This document shows, piece after piece, positions 34,683 to 44,918 of a stretch of 45,772 nucleotides of DNA (positions are counted from its first letter, which is position 1; the number at the start of each line of letters is the position of its first letter). This DNA is from Desulfuromusa sp. (GTDB lineage: Bacteria > Desulfobacterota > Desulfuromonadia > Desulfuromonadales > Geopsychrobacteraceae), in the NCBI GenBank assembly GCA_016744595.1, contig JADGEB010000026.1, forward strand, positions 1 through 45,772, read 5' to 3'. Below the pieces are notes generated by a model. That model did not search any database. It saw nothing but the letters and a program-made list of their open reading frames with translations, and was not told the origin of the DNA. Both the position numbers and the translations under genes were made by a program.

Positions 34683-35897
34683 ATGAAAACTCTCTACCTC
34701 GACACCTTCTCCGGAATCTCCGGTGATATGTTCCTTGGCCTGATGTTCGATCTTGGGGTTAAACAACAACAATTAGAGCAGGAACTGGCCAAGTTGCCAA
34801 TTTCCGGCTACCAACTTGAAGTCGGGCGTGAACAACGGCACGGTATTGAAGGTTGTAGAGTACAGGTACTCTGTGAAGAAACTCACCACCACCGCAGCTG
34901 GAGTACTATCGATAAAATGTTGGCAGAATGTGACTTACAGCCATCGGTCAAGCAGATGGCCAGAAAGTTCTTTCGCCAACTGGGAGAAGCAGAAGCCAAG
35001 GTTCATGGTATCGATATCGACCGTGTCCATTTTCACGAAGTGGGTGCTGTTGATGCGATTGTCGATCTGGTCGGCGCTGCCATTGGCCTGAATCTTCTTG
35101 GAGTTGAAAAAATACTCTGTTCACCCCTTCCCCTGTCACGTGGCATGAGTCGCTGCGCTCACGGGGCACTCCCCTTGCCAGCTCCGGCAACTTTAGAAAT
35201 TTTGCAGGGCAAACCCGTCTACGATAGTAACAATGACAAAGAGCTGGTCACTCCCACCGGAGCAACCATTGCCGCAGAACTGGCAGAGTTCGGATCTTTT
35301 CCAGCTCAACCGTTAGGAAAAGCTGGTTACGGTGTCGGAGGTTGGGAATTGGAAGACCGTCCCAACCTCCTCCGTGGTATCCTTTATGAAGAAGCCATCT
35401 CAACCTGTTGCGATAATCAAGTCCAGTTACTGGAAACCCACATTGATGACAGTACCCCGGAGCAACTGGGAAACCTGCTGGAAATGTTGTTATCAGCCGG
35501 AGCATTGGATGCTGGCTACAGCCCATTGCAGATGAAAAAAAACCGTCCAGGAAACCTTTTGACGGTGGTCAGTCGACCTGAGCAAGCAGCAGAACTGGCG
35601 ACATTGATTATGCGTGAAAGCAGCGCAATCGGCGTGCGCAGCAACCTTTGTGACCGTTATCGGCTCAATCGCCGCAGTGCCAATGTAAAAACAGCTATGG
35701 GATCAGCCAGAGTTAAGTTGATCTTTGACGAGCAACAGTTTTTACGTTTGACCCCTGAGTATGATGACTGCCGCGAACTAGCTCGTAAAAGTGGACAACC
35801 ACTGCAACAGGTTTATCGTCAAGTGGAAACAGCTGCCTATGAACAGCTTGACTTAACCATTACCGATTCCAGTATCAAGGAGAGTTTTGATGACTGA
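34683..35897 (+). CDS. larC: LarC, nickel insertion protein
   Basis: LarC puts nickel into the pyridinium thioacid precursor of the pincer cofactor. The protein is a single 404-residue chain (DUF111) starting LDTFSGISGDMFLGLMFDLG. HFHEVGAVDAIVDLVGAAIGL at ~118-138 is conserved. In Lactobacillus the gene is split by a programmed frameshift (larC1/larC2), but here one frame covers both parts. The stop overlaps pgpA by a few bases, so larBC-pgpA-cinA appear to be coupled. Confidence 0.92.
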   Translation: MKTLYLDTFSGISGDMFLGLMFDLGVKQQQLEQELAKLPISGYQLEVGREQRHGIEGCRVQVLCEETHHHRSWSTIDKMLAECDLQPSVKQMARKFFRQLGEAEAKVHGIDIDRVHFHEVGAVDAIVDLVGAAIGLNLLGVEKILCSPLPLSRGMSRCAHGALPLPAPATLEILQGKPVYDSNNDKELVTPTGATIAAELAEFGSFPAQPLGKAGYGVGGWELEDRPNLLRGILYEEAISTCCDNQVQLLETHIDDSTPEQLGNLLEMLLSAGALDAGYSPLQMKKNRPGNLLTVVSRPEQAAELATLIMRESSAIGVRSNLCDRYRLNRRSANVKTAMGSARVKLIFDEQQFLRLTPEYDDCRELARKSGQPLQQVYRQVETAAYEQLDLTITDSSIKESFDD

Positions 35898-36375
35898 GAA
35901 TAATCTGCCAGGACAATGTGGCTATCGCAAGCTGGTTCTATTTCTATCCAGCAATGCCGGGCTCGGCTATGCTCCCATCGCACCAGGAACTTTCGGAACA
36001 TTGGCGGGAATTCCAGTTTTTTACTATCTGTCCTGTTTTTCCTGGCCATTACAACTTCTCACTCTGACCGCCATTCTATTTTTAAGTTTCTGGGCTTGTG
36101 ATGTTGCCGGAAAATTTTATGACGAAGCCGATGATGGACGGATCGTCATTGATGAACTGATCGGTTATCTGATCACCACCGCCTTTCTCCCTTTTTCCTG
36201 GCCGGTAGCAATCCTCGGATTTATCTGGTTCCGTATTTTTGACATCATTAAACCACCACCAGCCAGTTGGTTCGACCGAGAGATGAAAAACGGTCTCGGA
36301 GTCACACTAGATGATGTCATGGCCGGTATTTATGCTGCCATTGCTTTGCGGATTTGTTTGGCGCTATTCAGCTAA
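35890..36375 (+). CDS. pgpA: Phosphatidylglycerophosphatase A
   Basis: A 161-residue membrane phosphatase that makes phosphatidylglycerol from phosphatidylglycerophosphate. Signatures: SNAGLGYAPIAPGTFGTLAGIP near residue 17-38 and VIDELIGYLI near 85, FDIIKPPPASWFD near 117. ATG 35890 has AAGGAG at the right distance and overlaps the end of larC by 8 bases. About three hydrophobic helices are visible. Confidence 0.94.
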   Translation: MTENNLPGQCGYRKLVLFLSSNAGLGYAPIAPGTFGTLAGIPVFYYLSCFSWPLQLLTLTAILFLSFWACDVAGKFYDEADDGRIVIDELIGYLITTAFLPFSWPVAILGFIWFRIFDIIKPPPASWFDREMKNGLGVTLDDVMAGIYAAIALRICLALFS

Positions 36376-36389
36376 ATCTGGAGTTTCAT

Positions 36390-37637
36390 ATGCCCCCCTA
36401 CGATATTGCCATACTAACAACCGGAGATGAACTCCTCAGTGGAGAAATCAGCGACAGCAACACAACGACTATCGCCGCTATTCTCTCTGCACATGGTTAT
36501 CGGCTACGCTGCTCCCTGTCGGTTCCCGACCAGGAAAAAGAGATTGTTGCCGCACTTCAATATTTACTTGGTCACGTCCAATTTATCATTATCACCGGTG
36601 GGTTGGGGCCAACTGGTGATGACCGAACTGCACGAGCAGCAGCAAGAGCTCTCAGACAGCCGTTGGTTGTCAATGAAGAGGCTTTGGACATGGTACATCA
36701 GTGGTTTTCCCGTAATAATCGCCGAATGGAACCAAGTAACGAAAAGCAAGCCCTTCTACCACAATGGGCACAGCCATTACAAAATCAACGTGGCACAGCC
36801 CCAGGATTTCGCTTACAACATGCAGGTTGCGAGTTATTCTTTCTGCCTGGAGTTCCGACAGAAATGGAAGTGATGTTTAAACAATCGGTTCTACCGGTGT
36901 TACAGCAAAAAATCCCGGGAGCGAATCCACTGCAGCAACGTACTTTCAAGTTATTTGGCCTTTCGGAACCAAAAGTTGATCGAATGATTCCTTATCGACA
37001 ACTACCTGAAGGAATTGAAGTCGCCTTCGCCCTCGATTATCCACTGGTTCTGGTCAAATTGAAAGCAAGGGGAAACGATGCTGAGCTTCGGCTTGATCAG
37101 GCCGAAGCCCTTCTGCTTAAAGAGCTGGGGGATCACCTGATGGCTCGTGATGGTGAAACTCCTGAAGGGAATGTTGGCAAATTGCTGACCGGCGCTGGAC
37201 TAACCCTCTCTCTAGCAGAATCATGCACCGGTGGCCTATTAACCACGCTGCTCACCAGTCAGCCCGGAGCATCGGCATTTCTGGAACGTGCCGCAGTGAC
37301 CTATGCCGATTCTGCTAAAGCGAGCTGGTTGAAAGTTCCAACTCTCTTATTACAGCAACATGGAGCCGTCAGTGAAAACTGCGCTCGTGCTATGGCAAGT
37401 GGCCTACGGCATACCACTGGAACTGACTTGTCCCTAGCGATAACCGGAATAGCCGGTCCCGATGGAGGCACGAAAGAAAAACCGGTAGGTACCGTGTTTC
37501 TCTCTCTAGCAAGTACCACCGGGGTTCATGTCAAAAAGTACTCTTTTACTGGAGATCGAAGTAGAATCCAGCGCATGAGTGCAACCATGGCGTTGGAATG
37601 GTTGCGCCGTTTTGCCCTGCAGCAAATAGAAAAATAA
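36390..37637 (+). CDS. cinA: CinA family competence/damage-inducible protein (PncC domain)
   Basis: A 415-residue two-domain protein. The N-terminal MoCF-like domain has TTGDELLSGEISDSN near residue 10-25 and GGLGPTGDDRTARA near 70, and acts as ADP-ribose pyrophosphatase in studied members. The C-terminal domain is PncC-like (NMN deamidase), with ESCTGGLL (~275) and AITGIAGPDGGTKEKPVGTV (~352). CTGGAG precedes ATG 36390. The adjacent gene is recA, a common cinA-recA arrangement. Confidence 0.94.
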   Translation: MPPYDIAILTTGDELLSGEISDSNTTTIAAILSAHGYRLRCSLSVPDQEKEIVAALQYLLGHVQFIIITGGLGPTGDDRTARAAARALRQPLVVNEEALDMVHQWFSRNNRRMEPSNEKQALLPQWAQPLQNQRGTAPGFRLQHAGCELFFLPGVPTEMEVMFKQSVLPVLQQKIPGANPLQQRTFKLFGLSEPKVDRMIPYRQLPEGIEVAFALDYPLVLVKLKARGNDAELRLDQAEALLLKELGDHLMARDGETPEGNVGKLLTGAGLTLSLAESCTGGLLTTLLTSQPGASAFLERAAVTYADSAKASWLKVPTLLLQQHGAVSENCARAMASGLRHTTGTDLSLAITGIAGPDGGTKEKPVGTVFLSLASTTGVHVKKYSFTGDRSRIQRMSATMALEWLRRFALQQIEK

Positions 37638-37788
37638 TATTGGCTCGACAGCAGCAAAAAAAAGTTTTAATGTTGTGCTGCAACGAGGGGAAAGTGACAA
37701 CACGAATACAACACACCTTCCCACCAATGACAGGGCTCAGTTACATACCATATGACTTTTTCTGTCACACAACTGTGAGATATTTTAA

Positions 37789-37801
37789 ATTACTAAGTAA
37801 T
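37789..37801. promoter_or_regulatory. Small palindrome before recA
   Basis: ATTACTAAGTAAT has 6-base arms around A, about 33-45 bases before the recA start. It could be part of a repressor site for SOS control, but it does not match the LexA boxes I know (neither CTGT-N8-ACAG nor the GAAC-N4-GTTC style). The 196-base gap otherwise has only a candidate hairpin (GCAGC ... GCTGC) near 37650-37680 after cinA. Confidence 0.3.
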
Positions 37802-37833
37802 CATCATATATAAGCAATCCACTGGAGGAAAAC

Positions 37834-38862
37834 ATGTCCGACGACAACCGTAACCGTGCTCTTGACCTAGCGATGGGTCAAATTGAAAAACAATTTGGCA
37901 AAGGGAGCATCATGCGTCTTGGCTCAGATTTTGAGATCCCAGCCATCGATACAATCCCAACGGGAGCTCTCAGCCTGGATCTTGCTCTTGGGGTGGGTGG
38001 AATCCCCAAGGGTCGTATCATTGAGGTTTTTGGTCCGGAGTCTTCAGGTAAAACCACCCTTGCCTTGCATATTCTGGCTGAAGTACAAAAACAGGGGGGA
38101 GTTGCCGCATTTATCGATGCCGAGCATGCTCTCGATATTCAATACGCCCAACACCTTGGGGTAAAACCAGATGATTTATTGGTTAGTCAACCTGATACTG
38201 GTGAACAGGCACTGGAAATCACCGAGATGTTGGTTCGTAGCGGCGCCATTGACCTGCTGGTGGTTGATTCGGTGGCGGCGTTAACTCCACGAGCCGAGAT
38301 TGAAGGAGAAATGGGCGATTCCCACATGGGCTTACAAGCGCGTTTAATGTCCCAGGCGCTACGTAAATTGACCGGTATTGTCAGCAAATCAAATTGTAGT
38401 ATTATTTTCATCAATCAGATTCGGATGAAAATCGGAGTCATGTTTGGTAATCCTGAAACAACAACTGGCGGTAATGCCCTGAAATTCTATTCCTCTGTTC
38501 GTCTTGATATTCGCCGGATTGCTTCCCTGAAACAAGGACAAGATGTTATCGGTGGTAGAACCCGGGTTAAAGTCGTAAAGAACAAGGTTGCTCCTCCGTT
38601 TAAACAAGCAGAATTTGATATCATGTATGGCAACGGAATTTCTCGCGAAGGGGATCTCCTTGACCTAGGGGTTGATAATGATATCGTCGAAAAAAGTGGC
38701 TCTTGGTTCTCATATAAGGGAGAACGGGTTGGTCAAGGGAGAGAGAATGCAAAACAATACCTGAAGGAACACCCTGAAATGACCAATGAAATAGAAGCAA
38801 CCCTGCGCGAACTTTACGGCATCGGCACAGAAAAATCAGCTAGCAGTGCCGATGAGGGATAA
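37834..38862 (+). CDS. recA: Recombinase RecA
   Basis: A 342-residue DNA-strand exchange and LexA co-protease protein. Walker [10 protein letters not shown] (~66-74), [39 protein letters not shown] region (~140-180), and L1/L2 DNA-binding loops are standard. TGGAGGAAAAC gives a strong ribosome binding site. Downstream pilT starts 54 bases later. Regulation by LexA is expected from the family but no box was recognised. Confidence 0.98.
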   Translation: MSDDNRNRALDLAMGQIEKQFGKGSIMRLGSDFEIPAIDTIPTGALSLDLALGVGGIPKGRIIEVFGPESSGKTTLALHILAEVQKQGGVAAFIDAEHALDIQYAQHLGVKPDDLLVSQPDTGEQALEITEMLVRSGAIDLLVVDSVAALTPRAEIEGEMGDSHMGLQARLMSQALRKLTGIVSKSNCSIIFINQIRMKIGVMFGNPETTTGGNALKFYSSVRLDIRRIASLKQGQDVIGGRTRVKVVKNKVAPPFKQAEFDIMYGNGISREGDLLDLGVDNDIVEKSGSWFSYKGERVGQGRENAKQYLKEHPEMTNEIEATLRELYGIGTEKSASSADEG

Positions 38863-38916
38863 CTTTCAGACTTCTGCAAACAGAAACTAAATTGAAAAGT
38901 CGGATAGGATACAACC

Positions 38917-40107
38917 ATGAATTTAAATGACATTCTCAGCATGGCACTTAAATCCAATACCTCGGACATCCATCTCAAGGCTGGGCTGCCACCGGTCTTT
39001 CGTATTGATGGCAACCTTCGACCACTACCGAAAGCACCAAGAATGACTGCTGAATCGGTACGCAGCATGTGCGAAGCAATCATGAATGATCGGCAGCGGG
39101 TCAAATTTGAAGAAATGAATGAAATTGACCTTGCCTACGGAGTTCCAGGGCTAGGACGATTCAGAGCCAATGTCTTTATGCAACGCAATTCAGTCTCCGC
39201 CGTTTTCCGTGCCATCCCTTTCAAAATAGCAACCTTGGATGATCTGTTGATGCCACAGATTCTAAAAAAAATTGCCGAAGAACCTCGTGGGTTGGTTCTG
39301 GTAACTGGAGCAACTGGATCGGGAAAATCAACCACACTGGCGGCAATGATTGACTACATCAACAGTAACCGCACTGCCCATGTTGTGACCGTTGAAGATC
39401 CTATTGAATATCTGCACCGAGATCGCAAATGTATTATCAATCAGCGCGAAGTCGGCTTCGACACCACCGGCTTTGCACCAGCATTAAAAAGTGCCTTACG
39501 CCAGGATCCTGATGTCATTCTGGTCGGAGAAATGCGTGATCTGGAAACGGCAGAAACCGCCCTTGCTGCAGCTGAGACTGGTCATTTGGTTCTTTCAACC
39601 CTACATACAATTGATGCTCCAGAAACAATCTCGCGGATTATCTCTATGTTCCCGCCACATCTACAACGTCATGTTCGCTTACAGCTCTCCAATGTTTTGA
39701 GAGGGGTTATATCACAACGCTTGATTCCACGGATTGAAGGAACCGGTAGGGTTGCCGCTGTTGAGGTGATGACCTCCACAGGCCGGGTTCGTGAATTAAT
39801 TGATGATCAGGAGAAAACAGTCCAGCTCAGGGATACCATTGCCAAAGGATATACCACCTACGGCATGCAAACTTTTGATCAGGCGCTGATGGATCTGGTG
39901 AAAAGAAAAGTTATCAGCTACGACGAAGCGCTTCGTCAAAGTTCCAACCCCGATGACTTTAAACTTAAATTCTCAGGAATTGATTCTACCTCTGACGGTT
40001 CCTGGGGTGACTTTGAACGTGGCAAGGAACAGGAAGAAAAAGATTCCCAGGCAGATGAGAATGAGGGGCTGGATTCCGATGGACAGGTCGAAATCGAACG
40101 ATTCTAG
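38917..40107 (+). CDS. pilT: PilT/PilU-family twitching motility ATPase
   Basis: A 396-residue type IV pilus retraction ATPase. Walker A GATGSGKST (~130-138), Asp box, Walker B DPDVILVGEMRDLETAETAL (~197) and His box TGHLVLSTLHT (~225) are intact. The C-terminal AIRNLIRE motif of PilT is replaced by TGRVRELIDD, and an acidic ~45-residue tail (EQEEKDSQADENEG) follows. These suggest a PilT-4/PilU-like paralogue; motor or regulator is not decided by sequence. The gene is linked to recA and overlaps recX by 29 bases. Confidence 0.9.
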   Translation: MNLNDILSMALKSNTSDIHLKAGLPPVFRIDGNLRPLPKAPRMTAESVRSMCEAIMNDRQRVKFEEMNEIDLAYGVPGLGRFRANVFMQRNSVSAVFRAIPFKIATLDDLLMPQILKKIAEEPRGLVLVTGATGSGKSTTLAAMIDYINSNRTAHVVTVEDPIEYLHRDRKCIINQREVGFDTTGFAPALKSALRQDPDVILVGEMRDLETAETALAAAETGHLVLSTLHTIDAPETISRIISMFPPHLQRHVRLQLSNVLRGVISQRLIPRIEGTGRVAAVEVMTSTGRVRELIDDQEKTVQLRDTIAKGYTTYGMQTFDQALMDLVKRKVISYDEALRQSSNPDDFKLKFSGIDSTSDGSWGDFERGKEQEEKDSQADENEGLDSDGQVEIERF

Positions 40108-40600
40108 AAACCAGCCTGACATTACAAATCACAACGAAAAAGCAGCCGCCAGATCCTTTGCTGCTGCCTTGCGACTACTCACCCGACGTGATCGGAGCGA
40201 AACCGAACTGCGACAAAAATTGAAGCAGCTCGGTTTTTCTCTATCTGCCATAGAAGCCGCTGTAGATAAATGTCGAGAATATAATTATCTGAATGATGGC
40301 CGCTATGCCGCAGAACGGGCTCGTATTCTGATGCGCACTGGTCGGGGGGTTGGCAGAAAAATACTTCTTGACCTGCGGCGACGCGGCATTGATGAAACGA
40401 TTGCCCACAATGCACTACAAACCGCAGAGAGTGAGTTTTCTTCTGCCGAATTACTGCGCGATCAACTCAATCGTCGCTTTTCCACCTTTAACTATACAAC
40501 GGCAGATAATCGCGAGCGTCGCCGTGTTATTGGTTTTTTCCAGCGCCGCGGATTCCCTCTAGAGCAGATATTCACAATACTCAAAGAAGATGAAAAATAA
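40079..40600 (+). CDS. recX: Regulatory protein RecX
   Basis: About 173 residues, helical and very basic. RecX inhibits RecA filaments. Tandem three-helix repeats are visible: ALRLLTRRDRSETELRQKL, VDKCREYNYLNDGRYA, GRGVGRKILLDLRRRGIDE and RRRVIGFFQRRGF. I start at ATG 40079, overlapping the pilT 3' end by 29 bases; upstream GAGGGG is rather far (about 12 bases). A frame open from 39953 is rejected because it lies inside pilT. Being near recA is usual. Confidence 0.88.
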   Translation: MDRSKSNDSRNQPDITNHNEKAAARSFAAALRLLTRRDRSETELRQKLKQLGFSLSAIEAAVDKCREYNYLNDGRYAAERARILMRTGRGVGRKILLDLRRRGIDETIAHNALQTAESEFSSAELLRDQLNRRFSTFNYTTADNRERRRVIGFFQRRGFPLEQIFTILKEDEK

Positions 40601-40674
40601 TTTTCCCCACAGATTAAGCTTAAAATCCTTTTCAAATCCGGCGTCTTCGACTAATATCCCAACTTCATATTTTT

Positions 40675-40825
40675 GATGGCGTCGCAAAAAAGTCCACCCT
40701 ACGGTGTTGTCGCGATTTTTCGAGATCTCGACGTACAACATGTATGTCTTCACCCTCGAAAACCCACTCCACCTTGTGGAACAAAATTTTTGCTTAGCCT
40801 TCGGAGGCTTTTTTGCGAATGCATC
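40675..40825. repeat. MITE/REP-like element with imperfect terminal inverted repeats
   Basis: Left end GATGGCGTCGCAAAAAAG and right end (reverse complement) GATGCATTCGCAAAAAAG match over most of ~20 bases. Between them are short hairpins such as CGAGATCTCG. The unit is ~151 bases and fills most of the recX-alaS gap. Its 'GGCGTCGCAAAAA' terminal motif looks like a repeat found in Desulfuromonadales genomes. It has no coding capacity that I can support, so any mobility would need a transposase elsewhere. Confidence 0.5.
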
Positions 40826-40888
40826 ATATATTTAACAAGAATTCGTGCTTCTACCGCACGTGCAATATAACCTGAAAGGTCGATACAA

Positions 40889-43531
40889 ATGATTTCTGGA
40901 AATGAAATTCGTGCCCGCTTTCTGAAATACTTTGAAGATCGTGATCACACGATTGTCTCTTCATCTTCCCTGGTTCCGCACAATGATCCCACCCTGCTGT
41001 TCACCAATGCCGGGATGAATCAATTTAAAGACTGCTTTCTGGGAGATGAGAAACGTGCCTATGCTCGTGCCGTAACCTCACAGAAATGTGTCCGGGCAGG
41101 CGGTAAGCACAATGATCTGGAAAATGTCGGGCGCACGGCTCGGCATCATACTTTTTTTGAGATGCTCGGTAACTTTTCCTTCGGTGATTATTTTAAGAAA
41201 GAAGCTATCGCTTATGCCTGGGAATTCTTGACCGTAGAAATGGGTCTGGATAAAGACCGTCTTTATGTATCAGTCTATACCGATGACGATGAAGCAGCCA
41301 ACATCTGGCACCACCAGGAAGGGATTGACCGTGAGCGGATTTTCCGCTTTGAAGAAGACAACTTCTGGTCGATGGGAGATACCGGCCCTTGTGGTCCCTG
41401 CTCAGAAATATTTTACGATAACGGCCCGGAAATCGGTTGTGATTCACCAACCTGTACCGTTGGCTGCGACTGCGACCGTTACATGGAAATCTGGAATAAC
41501 GTCTTTATGCAGTTTGACCGCCAACCAGATGGCACTCTCGTCCCATTACCAAAACCGGCGGTTGACACCGGGATGGGATTGGAACGACTCACCACGGTCA
41601 TGCAAGGGGTACAATCCAACTACGACACCGACCTGATTCGCAAGGTTATCGCTCATATCGAAGAACTTTCGGGGAAAGTGTATGGCAACAGTGAAGAAGA
41701 TGACGTTTCCATGCGCGTTATGACTGATCACAGTCGAGCTACAGCCTACTTGATTGCCGATGGAGTTCTACCCTCCAACGAGGGGCGTGGCTATGTTTTA
41801 CGCCGGATTATGCGCCGTGCTATGCGACATGCAAAAATGCTCGGTCTTGAAAATCCGATCCTTTTCAAAACAGCTGTTTTTGTTCTGGAATCGATGGCCG
41901 ATGCCTATCCCGAAGAAGCACAACGGAAAGACTTTATCGCCAAAGTTGTCTTCAATGAAGAAGAACGTTTTATCCAGACTCTGGGGAACGGTCTGCGAAT
42001 TTTACAGGAAGAAATTGCCCGACTATCTGCAGCCAAACAGGCAACTATCCCGGGTGAAACCGTTTTTAAACTCTATGACACCTATGGTTTTCCTGTTGAT
42101 TTAACGGCTGATATTGTTGAAAAAGATGGCTACACCCTCGACGAAGCAGGGTTTGAAACCTGCATGGAAGCACAACGAGCTAAAGCCAGGAAACATTGGA
42201 AAGGATCGGGGGAAGAAGCGGTTTCGGCAATATATAAACAACTAAGTGAGCAAGGGATTCGAACCAACTTCACAGGCTATGCAAAACTGGAAGACCAAAG
42301 TGAAGTTCTCGCCTTAATCCATCAGGGAAAGTTGGTTGATGAAGCGATCTGCGGTGAAAACGTTGAAATCATTACCGCAGCAACCCCTTGCTATGGAGAG
42401 TCTGGAGGACAGGTTGGTGATACTGGCGAAATAGTGACGCCCGAGGCGACCCTGCGAATTATCGAAACCAAAAAGCCACTCCCTGAAATCTATGTCCATG
42501 TTTGTGAGGTTGTCACCGGGGCGCTTAAAAAAGGGGATCAGGCAACTATAAAGATCAATACAGAGCGACGCCAAAAAATTATTCTCAATCATACGGCAAC
42601 ACATCTGTTACAAGCTTCCTTGCAGAAGTTACTCGGAGAACATGTCAAGCAGGCAGGTTCTCTGGTGACCTCGGAACGGCTCCGTTTCGACTTCACCCAT
42701 TTCTCTCCGGTTTCAACAGAAGAATTGAGTAAGATTGAAGAAGAAGTCAATCAGCAGATTCGCGTCAATGCCCAGGTGGAAAACTGTGAAATGAGTGCTG
42801 AGGATGCACAGAAAGCTGGTGCAATGGCGTTGTTCGGAGAAAAATATGGGGATGTAGTCCGGGTCGTTAACATTGGCGACTACAGCATGGAGCTTTGTGG
42901 TGGAACTCATGCTAATGCCGCTGGTGATATTGGTCTGTTCCGAATTTTGAGCGAGGGGGGCATTGCAGCGGGGGTACGTCGGATTGAAGCTGTCACTGGA
43001 GCTACGGCCTTATCTCAAGTTCAGCAACAACAACAGTCTCTACAGCGTCTGGCCGATCTGGTCAAAAGTGACCCTCAAAAACTCGAACTGCGTCTACAAA
43101 AAATACTGGAACAACAAAAAGAACTCGAAAAAGAACTGGAACAACTACAGGCAAAAGCCAACGCTGACCGTAGTGGTGAGCTGATCGATCAAGTACAGTT
43201 AGTTGAAAATATCAAACTGCTTGCCGTAAAAATTCCCGGGATCGGCGGGAAAGATTTGCGCGAATTCTCAGATCAACTCCGTGACAAACTCGGTTCCGGT
43301 GTACTGGTTCTGGTCTCCGATGCGGACGATAAAGTAGCTCTGCTAGTCGCTGTCACCAAAGATCTCACCGATCGAGTCAAAGCGGGCAACTTAATTAAAC
43401 CTCTGGCCGAAATTGTCGGTGGTCGAGGCGGTGGTCGCCCAGAACTAGCTCAGGCTGGTGGTTCAGCAACCGATAAAATCGAATCACTGCTACAGGCAGC
43501 ACCAGAACAGCTGAAGAGAATTCTGAGCTAA
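40889..43531 (+). CDS. alaS: Alanyl-tRNA synthetase
   Basis: An 880-residue class II synthetase. The catalytic domain (~1-440) begins with [24 protein letters not shown] and has [17 protein letters not shown] and DTGMGLERL motif 3. The editing domain includes [10 protein letters not shown] (~570) and [13 protein letters not shown] (~670), which clear Ser- and Gly-tRNA(Ala). The C-terminal domain ends with the [15 protein letters not shown] motif (~848). Length and order are standard. The adjacent gap carries the MITE-like element, not a recognisable T-box. Confidence 0.98.
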   Translation: MISGNEIRARFLKYFEDRDHTIVSSSSLVPHNDPTLLFTNAGMNQFKDCFLGDEKRAYARAVTSQKCVRAGGKHNDLENVGRTARHHTFFEMLGNFSFGDYFKKEAIAYAWEFLTVEMGLDKDRLYVSVYTDDDEAANIWHHQEGIDRERIFRFEEDNFWSMGDTGPCGPCSEIFYDNGPEIGCDSPTCTVGCDCDRYMEIWNNVFMQFDRQPDGTLVPLPKPAVDTGMGLERLTTVMQGVQSNYDTDLIRKVIAHIEELSGKVYGNSEEDDVSMRVMTDHSRATAYLIADGVLPSNEGRGYVLRRIMRRAMRHAKMLGLENPILFKTAVFVLESMADAYPEEAQRKDFIAKVVFNEEERFIQTLGNGLRILQEEIARLSAAKQATIPGETVFKLYDTYGFPVDLTADIVEKDGYTLDEAGFETCMEAQRAKARKHWKGSGEEAVSAIYKQLSEQGIRTNFTGYAKLEDQSEVLALIHQGKLVDEAICGENVEIITAATPCYGESGGQVGDTGEIVTPEATLRIIETKKPLPEIYVHVCEVVTGALKKGDQATIKINTERRQKIILNHTATHLLQASLQKLLGEHVKQAGSLVTSERLRFDFTHFSPVSTEELSKIEEEVNQQIRVNAQVENCEMSAEDAQKAGAMALFGEKYGDVVRVVNIGDYSMELCGGTHANAAGDIGLFRILSEGGIAAGVRRIEAVTGATALSQVQQQQQSLQRLADLVKSDPQKLELRLQKILEQQKELEKELEQLQAKANADRSGELIDQVQLVENIKLLAVKIPGIGGKDLREFSDQLRDKLGSGVLVLVSDADDKVALLVAVTKDLTDRVKAGNLIKPLAEIVGGRGGGRPELAQAGGSATDKIESLLQAAPEQLKRILS

Positions 43532-43658
43532 ATTTACATCGGATAGTTTTTTTCACAACCAGACAGGCAGAAACTGGACATCTCTGAGGGCTTCGCTATA
43601 TTTATCAGATGAGACATGCAGCATTGTCGCGCCTCGAGGCATTAAGAGAACTGAATCT

Positions 43659-44777
43659 ATGACCTTTTTTGAGTCAAATAATAAACAAAAGAACCACACA
43701 ATCCTTTGTGTCGACGATGAACCAATCATCCGTGAACTCTGTATAAATGCTCTTGATGAGTACCATGTCCTGCTAGCTAAAGATGGTCTTGAAGCAGTCA
43801 AAATTCTTGAATCAGAAGATGTTGATATTGTTCTCAGTGACGTTATGATGCCCCGGCTGGACGGATTGGAGTTATTACAGAGAATAAAGGAACAACATAC
43901 TGACCAGGCGGTGATTTTAATGACCGGCTATTCAGATAAAGATTTAATTCTGAAAGCTCTCCAAACAGGAGCAGATGATTTCATCAACAAGCCAATCAAT
44001 ATCCTGCAACTCACAACAACGGTTGCAAAGGCTGTTGAAAAACAGAAGATTCGTAAAGAACTAGCCGACCTGAAACAAACCGACCAACTGAAAAACGATT
44101 TTCTCGGTTTAATTTCCCACAAGCTAAAAACTCCGGCGACAGCTATTTCACTGTTTATTCAAAATATTGCGGAGGGAGTTGAAAGTCCGAATGACACCAA
44201 CTTCAAACAGATGGTAGCCATGGTTCAGGCCGAAACAGTCCACCTAGAACAACTGATTCAAGATCTACTCTATTTTGGAGATGCAACCCTGCAGAAAGAT
44301 GCTTTAGCACTGGAACCAATTGATCTAGGGCTGATTGCAGACCGGGTTGCTTTTGCCTTGCAACCAGCAGCATTGCACCGACAAATCAACCTAGATAGTT
44401 CAGTTAAAATCCCGTTGTCTCCGAACCCTCTGATGCTAAATTCTCAAAGAATCAGTTTTGCTATTCGTGCCTTGCTTGACAATGCCATCAAATTCACCCC
44501 ACAAGGGGGTTCAATCAGCATGAATGGAGAGATCACCTCAGAGCAAATTAAATTATTGATCAAAGACACCGGGATTGGCATACCACAGCAGGAACTTCCT
44601 AAAATATTCAACAAATTTTACCAAGTTGATCCTGAAAATACTGGTCAGATCCGCGGGTTCGGCCTCGGCCTTTACTATGCCCGTGATTTTATTCGTAGCA
44701 TGGGTGGTCAACTGTATATTGAAAGCCAGCCGGAGCAAGGAACTGTTGCAACAATCGAATTTCCTTTTCCAAACTAA
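43659..44777 (+). CDS. Receiver-histidine kinase hybrid protein
   Basis: A 372-residue cytoplasmic protein: N-terminal receiver (~14-130; ILCVDDEP, acceptor D in VLSDVMMP near 60, K in NKPIN) followed by a histidine kinase with H-box LISHKLKTPA (~152), N-box LLDNAIKF (~272), DTGIGIP and GFGLGLYYARDF. There is no membrane or PAS sensor, so input probably arrives by phosphotransfer to the receiver. No output partner adjoins. Close relatives are found next to alaS/recA in Geobacter-type genomes as far as I recall. Confidence 0.9.
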   Translation: MTFFESNNKQKNHTILCVDDEPIIRELCINALDEYHVLLAKDGLEAVKILESEDVDIVLSDVMMPRLDGLELLQRIKEQHTDQAVILMTGYSDKDLILKALQTGADDFINKPINILQLTTTVAKAVEKQKIRKELADLKQTDQLKNDFLGLISHKLKTPATAISLFIQNIAEGVESPNDTNFKQMVAMVQAETVHLEQLIQDLLYFGDATLQKDALALEPIDLGLIADRVAFALQPAALHRQINLDSSVKIPLSPNPLMLNSQRISFAIRALLDNAIKFTPQGGSISMNGEITSEQIKLLIKDTGIGIPQQELPKIFNKFYQVDPENTGQIRGFGLGLYYARDFIRSMGGQLYIESQPEQGTVATIEFPFPN

Positions 44778-44918
44778 AAACCCCTGAATTCCTGAGCACT
44801 CCGTCTGATATGGTCGCTTTAGACCTTTATTATCAGTCCCTCTTTATGTTATTTATCATCATTTATTATTTTCTGAAATCTGTCAGAGTCGACAGTCTTT
44901 TAGTCAGTGGAGTTATAA

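Noticed and set aside
36427..36873. Plus-strand 148-codon frame inside cinA
   Set aside because: It is a shadow of cinA in another frame; cinA has clear family motifs.
37650..37690. Hairpin GCAGC...GCTGC after cinA as a terminator
   Set aside because: Arms are short, spacing is large and no T-run follows; not called as a terminator.
44778..44918. Heat-shock (sigma-32) promoter before hslV
   Set aside because: I looked for CTTGAA and CCCCAT-type elements and found no convincing pair.
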